Below, piece by piece: positions 63,747 to 64,000 of a DNA stretch of 64,000 nucleotides. Numbering within the stretch: position 1 is the first letter of the stretch; each line of letters opens with the position of its first letter. The position numbers and the translations under genes were made by a program. The stretch comes from Nostoc sp. FACHB-973. Lineage in GTDB: Bacteria; Cyanobacteriota; Cyanobacteriia; Cyanobacteriales; Nostocaceae. Under the pieces are notes generated by a model. That model saw only the letters and a list, made by a program, of their open reading frames with translations. It was not told the DNA's origin and ran no database searches. The stretch covers positions 29,842 through 93,841 of the forward strand of contig NZ_JACJSJ010000025.1 of the NCBI RefSeq assembly GCF_014698115.1, given 5' to 3'.

Positions 63747-64000
63747 CTTAAACCCGTTCCAGTCGCCACCAGAAGCAGTAGCTAATGTCCCCAGTTGAAA
63801 CGTGTTACCAAAATAGAGAGTTTCGTAAAACTGGGGTGCTGCCAGGGGAAACGCACCTTATTTCCTAACAAAAACTATAAGGATTTAAAAATCATTTATA
63901 TAAGTGCAAAACTTGACAAAACAGATAAACAGAATAAATCGATTCTTTTGCTAACACGTAAATTAGCTTATCTCTAATCAAAGAACTCTTGTCTAAGGAT

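Overview
The window looks like chromosomal DNA of a filamentous, probably heterocyst-forming cyanobacterium (Nostocales). The palindrome GCGATCGC and its variants recur in coding and non-coding DNA. There are many short tandem repeats of the GGGGAGT and ATTCTGA type and many small palindromic elements. Several genes are cyanobacterial family versions: the division protein Ftn2/ZipN, the cyanobacterial-type glutamate-cysteine ligase, COP23, DUF928, DUF1822, CHASE2 and CHAT proteins, and the glycolate dehydrogenase pair GlcE/GlcF. No rRNA, CRISPR array, prophage or replication origin was seen. The assignment rests on recognised families and repeats, not on a database search.

Layout. 1-9.7 kb is a housekeeping stretch: tRNA-Ser, a metallophosphoesterase, nadA, tRNA-Tyr, tRNA-Thr, a broken Rieske gene, arfB, gshA, trmL and a LysM/M23 cell-wall peptidase. 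9.7-11.1 kb is a solitary tnpB transposon whose right end reaches into the stop codon of a flavin monooxygenase. 12.6-13.5 kb holds a small secreted protein resembling a polymorphic-toxin domain, followed at once by a small cytoplasmic protein that could be its immunity partner. 13.7-19.5 kb encodes a three-subunit molybdenum hydroxylase whose large-subunit gene is separated from the other two by repeats and a phytanoyl-CoA-dioxygenase-like gene. 19.5-21.2 kb has small unknown genes; 21.4-24.3 kb is glcF/glcE.

24.8-44.3 kb is the most distinctive region. In order, on one strand, it has a sigma-factor-like protein, a DUF1822 protein, a CHAT protease fused to a CHASE2 sensor with membrane helices, DUF928, a 1204-residue two-partner-secretion exoprotein, an exported TPR-CHAT protease, a small exported protein, COP23, two exported trypsin-like proteases and a C-type-lectin/Calx-beta/RTX protein built by a 1071-bp internal duplication. 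Nearly all products after the first two carry export signals, which suggests an envelope or extracellular protease, adhesin and sensor module. Its joint function is inferred, not known.

44.4-64 kb is mixed: ssuE/ssuD for sulfonate sulfur, an MgtC-like protein, msrB, a 29-residue basic protein, a type II NADH dehydrogenase, a Cys/Met-rich copper-binding four-helix protein, a 1937-residue kinase/ATPase/GAF/ATPase fusion, tRNA-Lys, an aldose epimerase, pdhA, ftn2 and an apparently 5'-damaged gene. At least six short inverted-repeat (MITE-like) families and many GGGGAGT or ATTCTGA arrays fill the spaces between genes.
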